A stretch of DNA of 64,000 nt from a candidate division Hyd24-12 bacterium UBA6080. Its GTDB lineage: Bacteria; Fermentibacterota; Fermentibacteria; Fermentibacterales; JCC-6. The stretch covers positions 496,001-560,000 of the forward strand of contig DIXM01000002.1 in the NCBI GenBank assembly GCA_002436025.1, given 5' to 3'. Below, piece after piece: positions 41,823-50,225 of this stretch. Numbering within the stretch: position 1 is the first letter of the stretch; each line of letters begins with the position of its first letter. Made by a program: the position numbers and the translations under genes. Below the pieces are notes generated by a model. The model did no database searches. It saw only the letters and a program-made list of their open reading frames with translations, and was not told where the DNA came from.

Positions 41823-41900
41823 CCTGCAATGGGCAACTGATCTGAACGATTGCATCCAAGCATTTATTGAGTAAAGAAAAGACCAGTTGCCCATCACAGG
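41823..41900 (-). repeat. Inverted repeat between peptide gene and maturase
   Basis: Arms 41823-41842 and 41881-41900 pair over 20 bp with three transitions (core ATGGGCAACTG/CAGTTGCCCAT perfect), separated by 38 nt. No T-run follows on the minus strand, so it is less a terminator than a processing or attenuation stem. Confidence 0.7.
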
Positions 41901-41916
41901 CTAGAAAAGAAGAGAA

Positions 41917-42042
41917 CTAAAGAACTTGGAGCGCGCAGGCCACTTCTATACCGGAACAAGGTGAACAACGGTCAATTGCTGTTCCGAAGGGGCAATGTGG
42001 TACCTCATTGTCAGTTACAAACTCGATCATTGACTCAAACAT
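41917..42042 (-). CDS. Candidate RiPP precursor peptide, four cysteines
   Basis: 41 codons read by hand on the minus strand, too short for the usual length cut-off. The start is ATG at 42042, with AAAGG 11 nt upstream and a TTGACA promoter about 70 nt upstream. An acidic, hydrophobic N-terminal part (MFESMIEFVTDNEVPH) is followed by a Cys-rich part with Cys17, 26, 29 and 36 (CPFGTAIDRCSPCSG, then EVACALQVL). Spacing is CX8CX2CX6C. Leader-plus-core layout, position 162 bp before a radical SAM/SPASM enzyme and same strand make it the best substrate candidate. It could instead be a small metal-binding protein or chance. Confidence 0.6.
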   Translation of the reverse strand: MFESMIEFVTDNEVPHCPFGTAIDRCSPCSGIEVACALQVL

Positions 42043-42086
42043 GTTTACGCCAACCTTTCTGATAACTATGGATGCAACATGATAAT

Positions 42087-42115
42087 ACTATCGCTGAAGA
42101 CGTAAAGCATGTCAA
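42087..42115 (-). promoter_or_regulatory. Promoter for the peptide-maturase unit
   Basis: On the minus strand TTGACA (42115-42110), 17-bp spacer, GATAGT (42092-42087, four of six). Predicted start near 42080 leaves a ~37-nt leader before the peptide ATG. Confidence 0.6.
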
Positions 42116-42273
42116 GTCGGGGATGAAAACGCAAGTTATGCATCACTCGTAGTACATCGTAAAACGAAGATATACAGCTAGATGGGATTATTGTTACTCT
42201 ATGGATAAAACACAGTGTACTTGATAAGTTTCTGTAGTTCATATGTGGATAGCCATTTCAGTAAAGCCTACGT

Positions 42274-42465
42274 TCAGCTTTTTTTGCGGATCCACTCATC
42301 TTTCGCAGTTTCACATGAACAGCATTCCTTAGGTTCAATTGCGCTGTTATTCAGATGTGCTAATAACACTCTGTAAAAGATAAAACGACAAAAGACAATA
42401 GTAGTACACAACAGATCTACAATCGATAACCGTGGCAATCTGATAATTTCAGGCAGTGTGACCAC
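42274..42465 (-). CDS. Doubtful small ORF with a hydrophobic segment and CCSC
   Basis: 63 codons from a GTG preceded closely (three bases) by AGGGAGGG. A hydrophobic stretch (LCTTIVFCRFIFYRVLLAHL) could be one membrane helix; the C-terminal tail has EPKECCSCETAKDEW and is basic at the end. It lies upstream of the peptide gene and its start overlaps the pyrG promoter in antisense. It could be a further small peptide of the same locus, but length and start context do not rule out chance. Confidence 0.3.
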   Translation of the reverse strand: MVTLPEIIRLPRLSIVDLLCTTIVFCRFIFYRVLLAHLNNSAIEPKECCSCETAKDEWIRKKS

Positions 42466-42486
42466 AGCCCTCCCTTGGGCTATATT
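42458..42486 (+). promoter_or_regulatory. Promoter of the pyrG-purF-guaA operon
   Basis: GTGACC at 42458-42463 (four of six), 17-bp spacer, TATATT at 42481-42486 (five of six). Start near 42493, leader ~38 nt. Confidence 0.6.
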
Positions 42487-42530
42487 TTACCTTTGGGGAG
42501 TGTTTTCCTTAGTGCCGGAAGGGGAGAGCG

Positions 42531-44144
42531 ATGGCGGGGGCAGCAAGGCATATCTTTATCACCGGGGGAGTCGTTTCGTCGCTGGGCAAGGGCATAACGG
42601 CTGCATCCATCGCCCTGCTGCTGAAGCAGCGGGGGTACGGCGTCTTCCTTCAGAAACTCGACCCGTACATCAACGTTGATCCCGGAACCATGTCGCCCTA
42701 CCAGCACGGCGAGGTTTTCGTGACCGACGACGGCGCCGAGACCGATCTCGACCTGGGCCACTACGAGCGCTTCGCCGGCGTCACATGCACCAGGCAGAGC
42801 AACTTCACCACGGGGCGCATCTATTCCGCCGTGATAAGGCGCGAGCGCGAAGGCGGCTACCTGGGCGGCACGGTTCAGGTGGTTCCCCACATCACCGACG
42901 AGATAAAGAAGGCAATTCTCGACTGCCGGGAAACCGGTGCCGAAATCGTGATAACCGAGATCGGCGGAACTACAGGCGACATCGAATCCAGCCCATTCCT
43001 CGAGGCGCTCAGACAGCTCAGACATGAATTGGGAGCTGGCAACTCACTTTTCGTTCACCTCACGCTTGTCCCTTACCTCGCCGCCAGCGGTGAACTCAAG
43101 ACCAAACCCGCCCAGCAGTCCTCGGGGGTCCTTCGAAGCATCGGCATCATTCCCGATGTTCTCATCTGCAGGACCGAGGTCGCAATGCGGGAAGAGCACT
43201 TCCAGAAACTCAGCCTTTTCTGCAATGTGGAACGCCGGGCGGTGATCGAGGAAACCGATGTGGCGAATTCCATTTATGAAGTTCCGGGAGAGCTTGCCAG
43301 ACAGGGACTCGATACACTGATACTCGAGAAGGTGGGGCTGCCCGCAGGCCAGCTTGACATGGGGGCCTGGGAGAGGATGGTGGGTCGAGCCGTGAAGCCC
43401 GGGTCGGGGAAAGTGGAGATAGCCGTGGTCGGAAAGTACATGGCTCTCCGCGACGCCTACAAATCCATATTCGAAGCCCTGTCACACGGAGCCATTGCCC
43501 ACGACGTAAAGCTCAGCCTGCGCTGCATCGAGAGTGAGGAGCTGGGACCCGACACGACAGCGGAGCTCCTCAGCGGTGTTCAGGGCATCCTTGTGCCGGG
43601 CGGGTTCGGCTACCGGGGCCTCGAGGGGAAGATAAGGGCTGTCAGGCACGCCCGTGAGAACGCCATACCGTTTCTGGGCATCTGTCTTGGCATGCAGTGC
43701 GCCGTTATCGAAACGGCCAGGCATCTTGCTGGTTTTCAGAGTGCCAACAGCTCCGAGTTCGATCCTGACACACCCGATCCGGTCATCAGCCTGATGGATC
43801 AACAGCGCAACGTGCTTGACAAGGGGGGTACAATGCGGCTCGGAGCGTACCCCTGCATTCTTCGAAAAGGCAGCGCCGCCGAAAGGGTCTACGGCGAGGA
43901 CACCATTTCCGAGCGGCACCGCCACAGGTTCGAGTTCAACAACGTCTACCGCGAAGCCCTCACGAAGGCGGGGCTGGTCCTTTCCGGGCTCTCCCCTGAC
44001 GGAAACCTCGTTGAGGTCGTGGAAAGATCCGACCACCCCTGGTTCATCGCGTGCCAGTACCACCCTGAGTTCAAATCCCGTCCCCTCGCCCCGCATCCCC
44101 TTTTCACAGGGCTTGTCGGAGCCGCCAGGGAGGTTTGCCGGTGA
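42531..44144 (+). CDS. pyrG: CTP synthase
   Basis: Makes CTP from UTP, ATP and glutamine. 537 residues. Synthetase domain with FITGGVVSSLGKGITAASIA (P-loop) and LDPYINVDPGTMSPYQHGEV. Glutaminase domain with the nucleophile in FLGICLGMQCAVIE and the His/Glu pair in QYHPEFKSRP. Length is normal. AAGGGGAG precedes the ATG, with a promoter 45-70 bp upstream. First gene of an operon with purF, guaA and a DUF554 gene joined by ATGA/GTGA overlaps. Immediately upstream lies the AT-rich island. Confidence 0.97.
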   Translation: MAGAARHIFITGGVVSSLGKGITAASIALLLKQRGYGVFLQKLDPYINVDPGTMSPYQHGEVFVTDDGAETDLDLGHYERFAGVTCTRQSNFTTGRIYSAVIRREREGGYLGGTVQVVPHITDEIKKAILDCRETGAEIVITEIGGTTGDIESSPFLEALRQLRHELGAGNSLFVHLTLVPYLAASGELKTKPAQQSSGVLRSIGIIPDVLICRTEVAMREEHFQKLSLFCNVERRAVIEETDVANSIYEVPGELARQGLDTLILEKVGLPAGQLDMGAWERMVGRAVKPGSGKVEIAVVGKYMALRDAYKSIFEALSHGAIAHDVKLSLRCIESEELGPDTTAELLSGVQGILVPGGFGYRGLEGKIRAVRHARENAIPFLGICLGMQCAVIETARHLAGFQSANSSEFDPDTPDPVISLMDQQRNVLDKGGTMRLGAYPCILRKGSAAERVYGEDTISERHRHRFEFNNVYREALTKAGLVLSGLSPDGNLVEVVERSDHPWFIACQYHPEFKSRPLAPHPLFTGLVGAAREVCR

Positions 44145-45586
44145 GCGGACCCCGTGAGTACTGCGGGTTGTGCGGTGTCACAGGCAGTTCCGTGACTCCG
44201 GCCGCCCTGGTTGCGGAGGGGCTCTTCGCCCAGCAGCACAGGGGGCAGGAAGCCGCCGGTGTTGCGGCCCTCGACCACGATGGCACGATCTCTCTCCACA
44301 AGCGGAGGGGGCTGGTCTCGGAAGCCATGGCCGATGCCCCGCAGAGCCTCTTCAGCGATTCGATAAAGGCCGCCGTGGGGCATGTGCGTTACGGCACGTT
44401 CGGTGGTGACGATGTGATAAACGCCCAGCCCATCCTGGTGAACATGGCTGGAATTCCCGTGGCCATAGCCCACAACGGCACCATAAGCAACGCCGGGAGC
44501 ATAAGGCGGGAACTCCAGCGCAAGGGACACATTCTCCAGACCAACACCGACACGGAGATAGTACTTCACCTTATGAGCCGCGAGCTCGAGGACAACAACT
44601 ACAACGTGAGGCGCTGTTTCGAGATAGCCCTGGCCAGGCTCGAGGGCGCCTTTTGTCTTCTTCTTCTTACGCCCGACGGAATGTACGCCGTGCGCGATCC
44701 TCTTGGTTTCAGGCCTCTCAGCCTTGGGAGGATCCCCGAGGGTGGATGGGTCGTCGCCAGCGAGTCGATAGCCTTTTCCATGACCGGTGCCGAGTATGTG
44801 AGGGAGATCGAAGCCGGGGAGATGCTCTTCTTCCCCAGGGATGGGGAACAGCCCGTCACATCATGGTTCGACGGCGAAACCGAGCTGTTTCAGGCCGGCG
44901 ACAACAGGATGGCCCAGTGCATCTTTGAACACGTCTACTTTGCCAGGCCCGGCAGCCTGGTGTTCGGCGACAGTGTGCATCGGGTGAGGCTCAACATGGG
45001 ACGGCAGCTGGCTCGTGAGCACCCCGTCGACTGCGATATGGTGATGCCCGTTCCTGACAGCGGCATGTTCGCCGCAATGGGCTACTCCCGCGAGATAGGC
45101 GTTTACATGGACATGGGGTTCACCAGAAACCACTACGTTGGCCGTACGTTCATAGATCCGGGTCAGGCTTCGCGGCCGGCGATGGTGATGCGGAAACTTC
45201 AACCGATCCCCGACGCGGTTCAGGGGAAAAGGCTTTGTGTGGTGGAGGACAGCATAGTCCGCGGCACAACCAGCAGAACCCGGATCAAGGCTCTGCGCGA
45301 AGCCGGGGCCAAAGAGGTTCACATGCGGGTGAGCTGCCCTCCCCACAGGCACGGTTGTTACTTCGGCATCGATTTCCCAAGGCAGGACAAGCTCATCGCC
45401 TACGGCAGGACTGTGTCCGAAGTGGCGGACATACTGGGTCTCGACAGCCTTGCCTACCTTTCTGTCGAGGGAATGCTTTCCTGCGTGAGCGCTCACAGTA
45501 CAAGGGATTACTGCACGGCGTGCTTCACCGGTGACTACCCGGTCCTTCCCCCTTCCGAGGGCATTCCCGGAAAGGAAGACCGATGA
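44141..45586 (+). CDS. purF: Amidophosphoribosyltransferase
   Basis: First step of purine synthesis: PRPP and glutamine to phosphoribosylamine. 481 residues from the GTG at 44141 (AGGGAGG seven bases upstream, GTGA overlap with pyrG); a TTG at 44135 is an alternative. A short propeptide precedes Cys8 (REYCGLCGV), the nucleophile freed by autocleavage. Ntn glutaminase with GHVRYGTFGG and AHNGTISN. PRTase domain with the PRPP loop VVEDSIVRGTTSRT. C-terminal Cys residues (CVSAHS, DYCTACF) fit the Fe-S-containing, Bacillus-type enzyme. Confidence 0.96.
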   Translation: MSGPREYCGLCGVTGSSVTPAALVAEGLFAQQHRGQEAAGVAALDHDGTISLHKRRGLVSEAMADAPQSLFSDSIKAAVGHVRYGTFGGDDVINAQPILVNMAGIPVAIAHNGTISNAGSIRRELQRKGHILQTNTDTEIVLHLMSRELEDNNYNVRRCFEIALARLEGAFCLLLLTPDGMYAVRDPLGFRPLSLGRIPEGGWVVASESIAFSMTGAEYVREIEAGEMLFFPRDGEQPVTSWFDGETELFQAGDNRMAQCIFEHVYFARPGSLVFGDSVHRVRLNMGRQLAREHPVDCDMVMPVPDSGMFAAMGYSREIGVYMDMGFTRNHYVGRTFIDPGQASRPAMVMRKLQPIPDAVQGKRLCVVEDSIVRGTTSRTRIKALREAGAKEVHMRVSCPPHRHGCYFGIDFPRQDKLIAYGRTVSEVADILGLDSLAYLSVEGMLSCVSAHSTRDYCTACFTGDYPVLPPSEGIPGKEDR

Positions 45587-47124
45587 TCCCCGGCGGAGTG
45601 GCCATTCTTGACTTCGGCAGCCAGTATTCCCAGCTCATAGCAAGACGGGTGAGGGAGCTGGGAGTCTACTGCGAACTGCTTCCCGGCGATGCCGCCTGGA
45701 GCAGGGTGCTTCGCATGAAACCCGGTGCCCTGATCCTCTCGGGAAGCCCGTTCAGCGTCTACGCCCCGGGTTCCCCCCACCCCGCCCCCGAGGTTTTCGA
45801 AACCGAACTGCCCCTGCTCGGTGTCTGTTACGGCATGCAGCTCCTGGCCCATCACACCGGGGGCAGGGTGGAGGGCGGGCATGCCCGCGAATTCGGTCCC
45901 GCTGAGATAACGCCCGGGGATGGAAGCATCCTTCTCCGGGGGCTTGATCACGGGCTTACGGCATGGATGAGCCACGGCGACCGCGTCACGGGGCTTCCTC
46001 CGGGCTACACGGTTGCTGCCTCGACACAGTTGCTCCCCATTGCCGCAATGGAGAACCCCGGCGCGAAAAGGTACGGCGTTCAGTTCCACCCCGAAGTGAA
46101 TCACACCGTTTTCGGTGTCCCGTTCCTCGAGAACTTTCTGTTCAACCTGGCCGGCCTTTCACCGAACTGGAACATGAAAGCCTATGCGGTGGAAGCAGCC
46201 GAAGCCGTCCGCAGGGAACTTGGTGAGGAAGGGCATGTGATACTGGGCCTTTCCGGTGGAGTAGACAGCTCGGTCGTGGGCGCCCTGCTGCACCGGGCCG
46301 TGCCCGGCAGGTTCACCCCCATTTTCGTGGACAACGGCCTTCTTCGGCAGGGCGAGAGGGAACAGGTCGAGGCCACCTTCCGCGACCACTTTCACATGCC
46401 CCTGGTGGTTATCGATGGCACCGAGGCCTTTCTTGGCCAGCTCGCCGGGGTTTCCGACCCCGAGAGCAAGCGCAAGACAATCGGCAGGGTTTTCATCGAG
46501 CTGTTTGAGAAGGCCGCGGCGGGTATTAATGGCGCCACCCACCTCGCACAGGGCACCCTTTACCCCGATGTGATCGAAAGCGTGAGCTTCAGGGGACCCT
46601 CGGCCACTATAAAGAGCCATCACAACGTTGGGGGGTTGCCCGAAAAGATGCACCTCAGGCTTCTGGAGCCCCTTCGTGAGCTTTTCAAGGACGAGGTGCG
46701 TGAACTTGGCAGGGAACTGGGGCTTCCGGACACCATGGTTGACCGTCATCCATTTCCCGGCCCCGGCCTCGCGGTAAGGATACTTGGGCCGGTGAACAGG
46801 GACGATCTTGACCTTCTGCGCAGGGTGGACGCCGTGTTCATCGAATACCTGCGGGAGAACGGGCTTTACGACCGCATCTGGCAGGCGTTCGCGGTGCTTC
46901 TTCCAATACGCACCGTGGGGGTCATGGGTGACGAGCGCACATACCACAGGGTCGCCGCCCTCAGGGCGGTCACCAGCACCGACGGCATGACCGCGGACTG
47001 GTACAGGATGGACCCCGATCACATGGCCAGGCTCTCCAGTGAGATAGTCAACAGGGTCCCCGGGGTAAGCCGGGTTGTTTACGACATCTCCTCCAAGCCA
47101 CCGGCCACCATCGAGTGGGAATGA
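45583..47124 (+). CDS. guaA: GMP synthase (glutamine-hydrolysing)
   Basis: XMP to GMP. 513 residues. Class I glutaminase with ILDFGSQYSQLIARRVRELG, nucleophile in LGVCYGMQLL and the His/Glu pair in QFHPEVNHT. Then the ATP-pyrophosphatase domain with the P-loop LSGGVDSSVVGALLH, and the C-terminal dimerisation domain ending ISSKPPATIEWE, the family's usual end. ATGA overlap on both sides, in the pyrG operon. guaB is at the other end of the window. Confidence 0.97.
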   Translation: MIPGGVAILDFGSQYSQLIARRVRELGVYCELLPGDAAWSRVLRMKPGALILSGSPFSVYAPGSPHPAPEVFETELPLLGVCYGMQLLAHHTGGRVEGGHAREFGPAEITPGDGSILLRGLDHGLTAWMSHGDRVTGLPPGYTVAASTQLLPIAAMENPGAKRYGVQFHPEVNHTVFGVPFLENFLFNLAGLSPNWNMKAYAVEAAEAVRRELGEEGHVILGLSGGVDSSVVGALLHRAVPGRFTPIFVDNGLLRQGEREQVEATFRDHFHMPLVVIDGTEAFLGQLAGVSDPESKRKTIGRVFIELFEKAAAGINGATHLAQGTLYPDVIESVSFRGPSATIKSHHNVGGLPEKMHLRLLEPLRELFKDEVRELGRELGLPDTMVDRHPFPGPGLAVRILGPVNRDDLDLLRRVDAVFIEYLRENGLYDRIWQAFAVLLPIRTVGVMGDERTYHRVAALRAVTSTDGMTADWYRMDPDHMARLSSEIVNRVPGVSRVVYDISSKPPATIEWE

Positions 47125-47816
47125 CGGGAACCCTTGTCAACACAGGCGCCGTGATCCTTGGCGGCATGCTGGGAAGCCTTCTGGGCGCAAGGTTCCCCGC
47201 CGGCGTGCAGCGAATCGTGATGCAGATCATCGGCATCTTCACCCTGGCCATGGGGGTGAAGATGTTTCTGGAAGCAGGGAATGTACTTGTGGTTCTGGGT
47301 GCTCTCATCGCGGGAGGCATAACTGGCGAGCTGCTTGGGCTGGAGGCCCGTCTCGAATCACTGGGCGAAAGGCTCAAGAAGGGCTGCGACCGCGTTCCGT
47401 TCCTGTCCAGGGGTGATTTCACAAGGGGATTCGTAACGGCAGGGCTGGTTTTCTGCGTTGGCCCCATGACCGTTGTCGGCTCGATGCAGGACGGTCTCAG
47501 TGGTGACCCCTCGCTTCTCGTTGTAAAGAGCGTGCTGGATTTCTTTGCGGGCATGGCTTTCGCGGCGGGAATGGGGATGGGCGTCACCTTTGCCGCCGTG
47601 ATAGTGCTTCTGGTGCAGGGGGGGCTCACCCTGGGGGCGGAGACCCTCGCGGGGGTGCTAAGCAACTCCATGATAGCGGACATGACGGCTACGGGGGGAG
47701 TGATACTTCTCGGTCTGGGCCTTCTGCTTCTCGACCTGGCAAAGGTCAGGGCAGCGAACATGCTTCCCGGTCTCCTGTTCGCCCCGGCCCTTTCGGCCCT
47801 TGCCGCCGCGCTCTGA
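47121..47816 (+). CDS. DUF554 membrane protein
   Basis: 231 residues from the ATG at 47121 (ATGA overlap with guaA). About seven hydrophobic segments; the family marks are GTLVNTGAVILGGMLGSLLG at the N-terminus and FCVGPMTVVGSMQDGLSGD in the middle, which is diagnostic. DUF554/YdfK-like proteins have no established activity; a transporter is usually assumed. Its place in a nucleotide operon could mean base or nucleoside handling, but this is only inference. Confidence 0.9.
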   Translation: MTGTLVNTGAVILGGMLGSLLGARFPAGVQRIVMQIIGIFTLAMGVKMFLEAGNVLVVLGALIAGGITGELLGLEARLESLGERLKKGCDRVPFLSRGDFTRGFVTAGLVFCVGPMTVVGSMQDGLSGDPSLLVVKSVLDFFAGMAFAAGMGMGVTFAAVIVLLVQGGLTLGAETLAGVLSNSMIADMTATGGVILLGLGLLLLDLAKVRAANMLPGLLFAPALSALAAAL

Positions 47817-47862
47817 AATCCGGATACTAACGTGTCTGACATCACGGAAGGGAAGTGTGTGA

Positions 47863-48519
47863 ATGAAAACTCGCAGGTCCGTAATCTTTCTTTTCGCGGC
47901 GACGCTGTTCCTGGCATGCGGCGACGACCCCTTCAACCCGGGACAGAACGACGACTCCCTGTTCTATCCCCTTGCGGTGGGCAACACCTGGAGTTACGCC
48001 AGGTTCGGCACATACAACATCGATTCGCTTAGCTACACCATCGCTGGAACCTCCACAGTGAACATCACAGGCACCGCGGAGCACTCCGGTGGCTTCCAGG
48101 TCTTTGTTGAGGAAACCATGGTCAGTGACACCATCCAGGGCCTCATGATCGTGGAAACTGCTGACACCAGCTATGTAAGGGTAACCTCAGCGGGTTTTTT
48201 CGGATACCCGGGTCTTTCATCCACCGACTCCTGCTGGACCGTTCCCTTCCCTCTCATTGCCGGAATGGTCTGGGCGTTCCAGACCGAGCCCGCGGTGACG
48301 GGGGAGATCCTCAGCCTGACCGCCGACGTGTCGGTTCCCGCAGGCAACTTCTCTGACTGCATGGAGATGAGGACCACCTGGATCGAGGGCGGCAATGTTG
48401 TCAATACGGCCGATTTCGCCCCAGGCGTGGGCATGGTGAGGAATGTCTACTCACAGGGCGCCGGGCAGTACACGACTGAAGTCACATCAAGGCTCTCCTC
48501 CTGGGATTTGACCGAGTAG
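47863..48519 (+). CDS. Lipoprotein of unknown function
   Basis: 218 residues with a lipoprotein signal (FLFAATLFLAC, Cys19). The mature part is beta-rich: FYPLAVGNTWSYARFG near the start, then strands with conserved-looking Trp and a Cys pair, and GVGMVRNVYSQGAGQY near the end. This plan (PLAVGNTW at the start, PGVGMV near the end) is shared by many FCB lipoproteins of no assigned role. Start has GGGAAG upstream. Separate from the operon before it by 46 bp. Confidence 0.8.
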   Translation: MKTRRSVIFLFAATLFLACGDDPFNPGQNDDSLFYPLAVGNTWSYARFGTYNIDSLSYTIAGTSTVNITGTAEHSGGFQVFVEETMVSDTIQGLMIVETADTSYVRVTSAGFFGYPGLSSTDSCWTVPFPLIAGMVWAFQTEPAVTGEILSLTADVSVPAGNFSDCMEMRTTWIEGGNVVNTADFAPGVGMVRNVYSQGAGQYTTEVTSRLSSWDLTE

Positions 48520-48535
48520 AGAGGTCGTCTCAAGG

Positions 48536-49498
48536 ATGGTCCAGAGGGCAAAGAGGTTCCTTCCCGATCGCGATTACATAGGGATCATGCTGGGCGCCAT
48601 TCTCTTCGGGATTGCCTATTCATGGTTTCTCATGCCGTTCCGGATCTCTCCGGGAGGGGTCGCGGGGCTCGCGCAGATCCTCTACCACTTCACGGGTGTG
48701 CAGGAGAGCGTATGGATGTTCGGCTTCAACATTCCCCTGTTCTTCCTGGGTTACTATATGGTGGGAAAGCAGTTCGGTGTTAGAAGCTTTGCGGGGATGA
48801 TGATGTCGAACGGAGCCTGCTGGCTCTTTTCACCGGTCAGGCTGTCGTTCGTTCCCGGCTTTGATACCTTTGTTCACAACATCGCCCCGGCGGATGAACT
48901 GCCCAGGTTCGCGGTTCTCTTCACCGGCGGAAGCGAGATGGATGTCCTGCTGGCTTCCGTGGCCGGTTCTTCCCTCCTCGGAATAGCTCTGGGGCTGATC
49001 TTCCGCTTCCGCGGTTCCACCGGGGGGACCGACATCCCCGTGGCCATGCTCAAGAAGTATGCCGGAGTGACGATCTCCACGGGCTACTGGATGGTGGAGA
49101 GCGTGATAATCCTTCTGGCGGGCGTTGTCTTCGGCGACGCCAGGCTGGTGATCTGGGCATACCTCAACCTCTTTTTGACAACGAGGATGACCGATCTTGC
49201 CGCCGAGGGGATGCCCTTCGTGAAGGCTGTTTTCATAATCAGCGACAACTCCGAGGCCATCAGGGATGCCATCTATGAACACCTGGACCGGGGCGTAACC
49301 TTTCTGAAGGGGCAGGGCGGGTATGAAAGGCGCGACAGGGACGTGATCTATGTCTGCGTTCACCGAAGGCAGGTGATGGTCCTTCAGAAGCTGGTGAAGG
49401 ATATCGATCCTGATGCCTTCATGGTGCTGCACGACGCCTACGATGTCATGGGTTACGGGTTCAGGAAGAGAACCCTCGACTACTCCGATGTTGATTGA
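48536..49498 (+). CDS. YitT-family membrane protein (DUF161 + DUF2179)
   Basis: 320 residues. Five to six membrane helices in the first ~215 residues with ISPGGVAGLAQILYHFTG and FRGSTGGTDIPVAMLKKYAG, the paired half-repeats of the YitT fold. A soluble C-terminal DUF2179 domain carries AVFIISDNSEAIRDAIYEHLDRGVT and DAYDVMGYGF. Function is not established for the family. Its last 11 bases overlap tatD. Confidence 0.92.
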   Translation: MVQRAKRFLPDRDYIGIMLGAILFGIAYSWFLMPFRISPGGVAGLAQILYHFTGVQESVWMFGFNIPLFFLGYYMVGKQFGVRSFAGMMMSNGACWLFSPVRLSFVPGFDTFVHNIAPADELPRFAVLFTGGSEMDVLLASVAGSSLLGIALGLIFRFRGSTGGTDIPVAMLKKYAGVTISTGYWMVESVIILLAGVVFGDARLVIWAYLNLFLTTRMTDLAAEGMPFVKAVFIISDNSEAIRDAIYEHLDRGVTFLKGQGGYERRDRDVIYVCVHRRQVMVLQKLVKDIDPDAFMVLHDAYDVMGYGFRKRTLDYSDVD

Positions 49499-50225
49499 CA
49501 CGCATTGCCACCTTCTTGACGAGCCGCTGAAAACCGACATCGAAGGTGTTCTCGAAAGGGCGGCGGACCGTACGGTCGAATGCCTGCTGGTTCCCACGGT
49601 CTGCCGTGCGGACTGGGAAGGGCTGAAAACCCTGGGAAACAGGAAGGGTATCCTCACGGCATTCGGTGTTCATCCGTGGAACGCTTCCGAGGGCGTTGAC
49701 GATTCCCTTCTGGAGAAAGCTCTCTCAGGGGCTTCGGCAGTTGGAGAGATCGGTCTGGACTGGAAGGTCCCGATCCCTAGAACCGTTCAACTGGACTGCC
49801 TCGAAACCCAGCTCAGACTGGCCCGCAAGTTGCGCCTGCCGGTGCTGCTTCACTGCAGGGGCGCTTTTTGCGAGTTGCTTGAACTGCTTTCAAGCATTGC
49901 CCCCGTGGGGGGCATACTTCACGGCTACAGCCGAAGTCCCGGGCAGATGCGCCCATTTCTTGACCTGGGCTTCTGTATCGGTTTCGGAGGGGCCGTGACA
50001 AGAAGCGGAGCCCGTAACGCCCGGGCCAGCGCCGCTTCGGTCCCCGACGGCCGGTTCGTGCTCGAAACCGACTCCCCGTGGATAGGGGTCGAGGGCGGCC
50101 CCTCCGAGCCTTCTTCACTGCCCCTTGTGGCAAGTGCCATCGCAGCCGTGAGGGGAGCAACGCCTTCCCGCATTGCCCAGGACACTACGTCCACCGCCAT
50201 GCGGGTTCTCGGGCGTGCGCAGTGA
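49488..50225 (+). CDS. TatD-family metal-dependent hydrolase
   Basis: 245 residues from the ATG at 49488; the frame is open 75 bases further but inside YitT. Amidohydrolase barrel: IDTHCHL with the first two His ligands, GVHPW, GEIGLDWK, HCRGAF, LHGYSRSP and the final Asp in LETDSPW. Family members are 3'-5' exonucleases or D-aminoacyl-tRNA deacylases. Shorter than the typical ~260, but all metal ligands are seen. GTGA overlap with tcdA. Confidence 0.9.
   Translation: MLIDTHCHLLDEPLKTDIEGVLERAADRTVECLLVPTVCRADWEGLKTLGNRKGILTAFGVHPWNASEGVDDSLLEKALSGASAVGEIGLDWKVPIPRTVQLDCLETQLRLARKLRLPVLLHCRGAFCELLELLSSIAPVGGILHGYSRSPGQMRPFLDLGFCIGFGGAVTRSGARNARASAASVPDGRFVLETDSPWIGVEGGPSEPSSLPLVASAIAAVRGATPSRIAQDTTSTAMRVLGRAQ

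Larger units (their letters stand above)
41755..42457. other. AT-rich region upstream of the maturase
   Basis: About 700 bp with no long gene. It holds, on the minus strand, a promoter (42087-42115), a 41-residue four-Cys peptide gene (41917-42042), a ~20-bp inverted repeat (41823-41900) and a doubtful 63-codon frame (42274-42465). On the plus strand I see nothing. Composition shifts back to GC-rich near 42457, where the pyrG promoter begins. Flanking direct repeats or integrase remnants were not found. Confidence 0.7.

Noticed and set aside
42487..42530. Riboswitch ahead of the pyrG-purF-guaA operon
   Set aside because: The leader is only about 40 nt with no purine or PRPP aptamer pattern.
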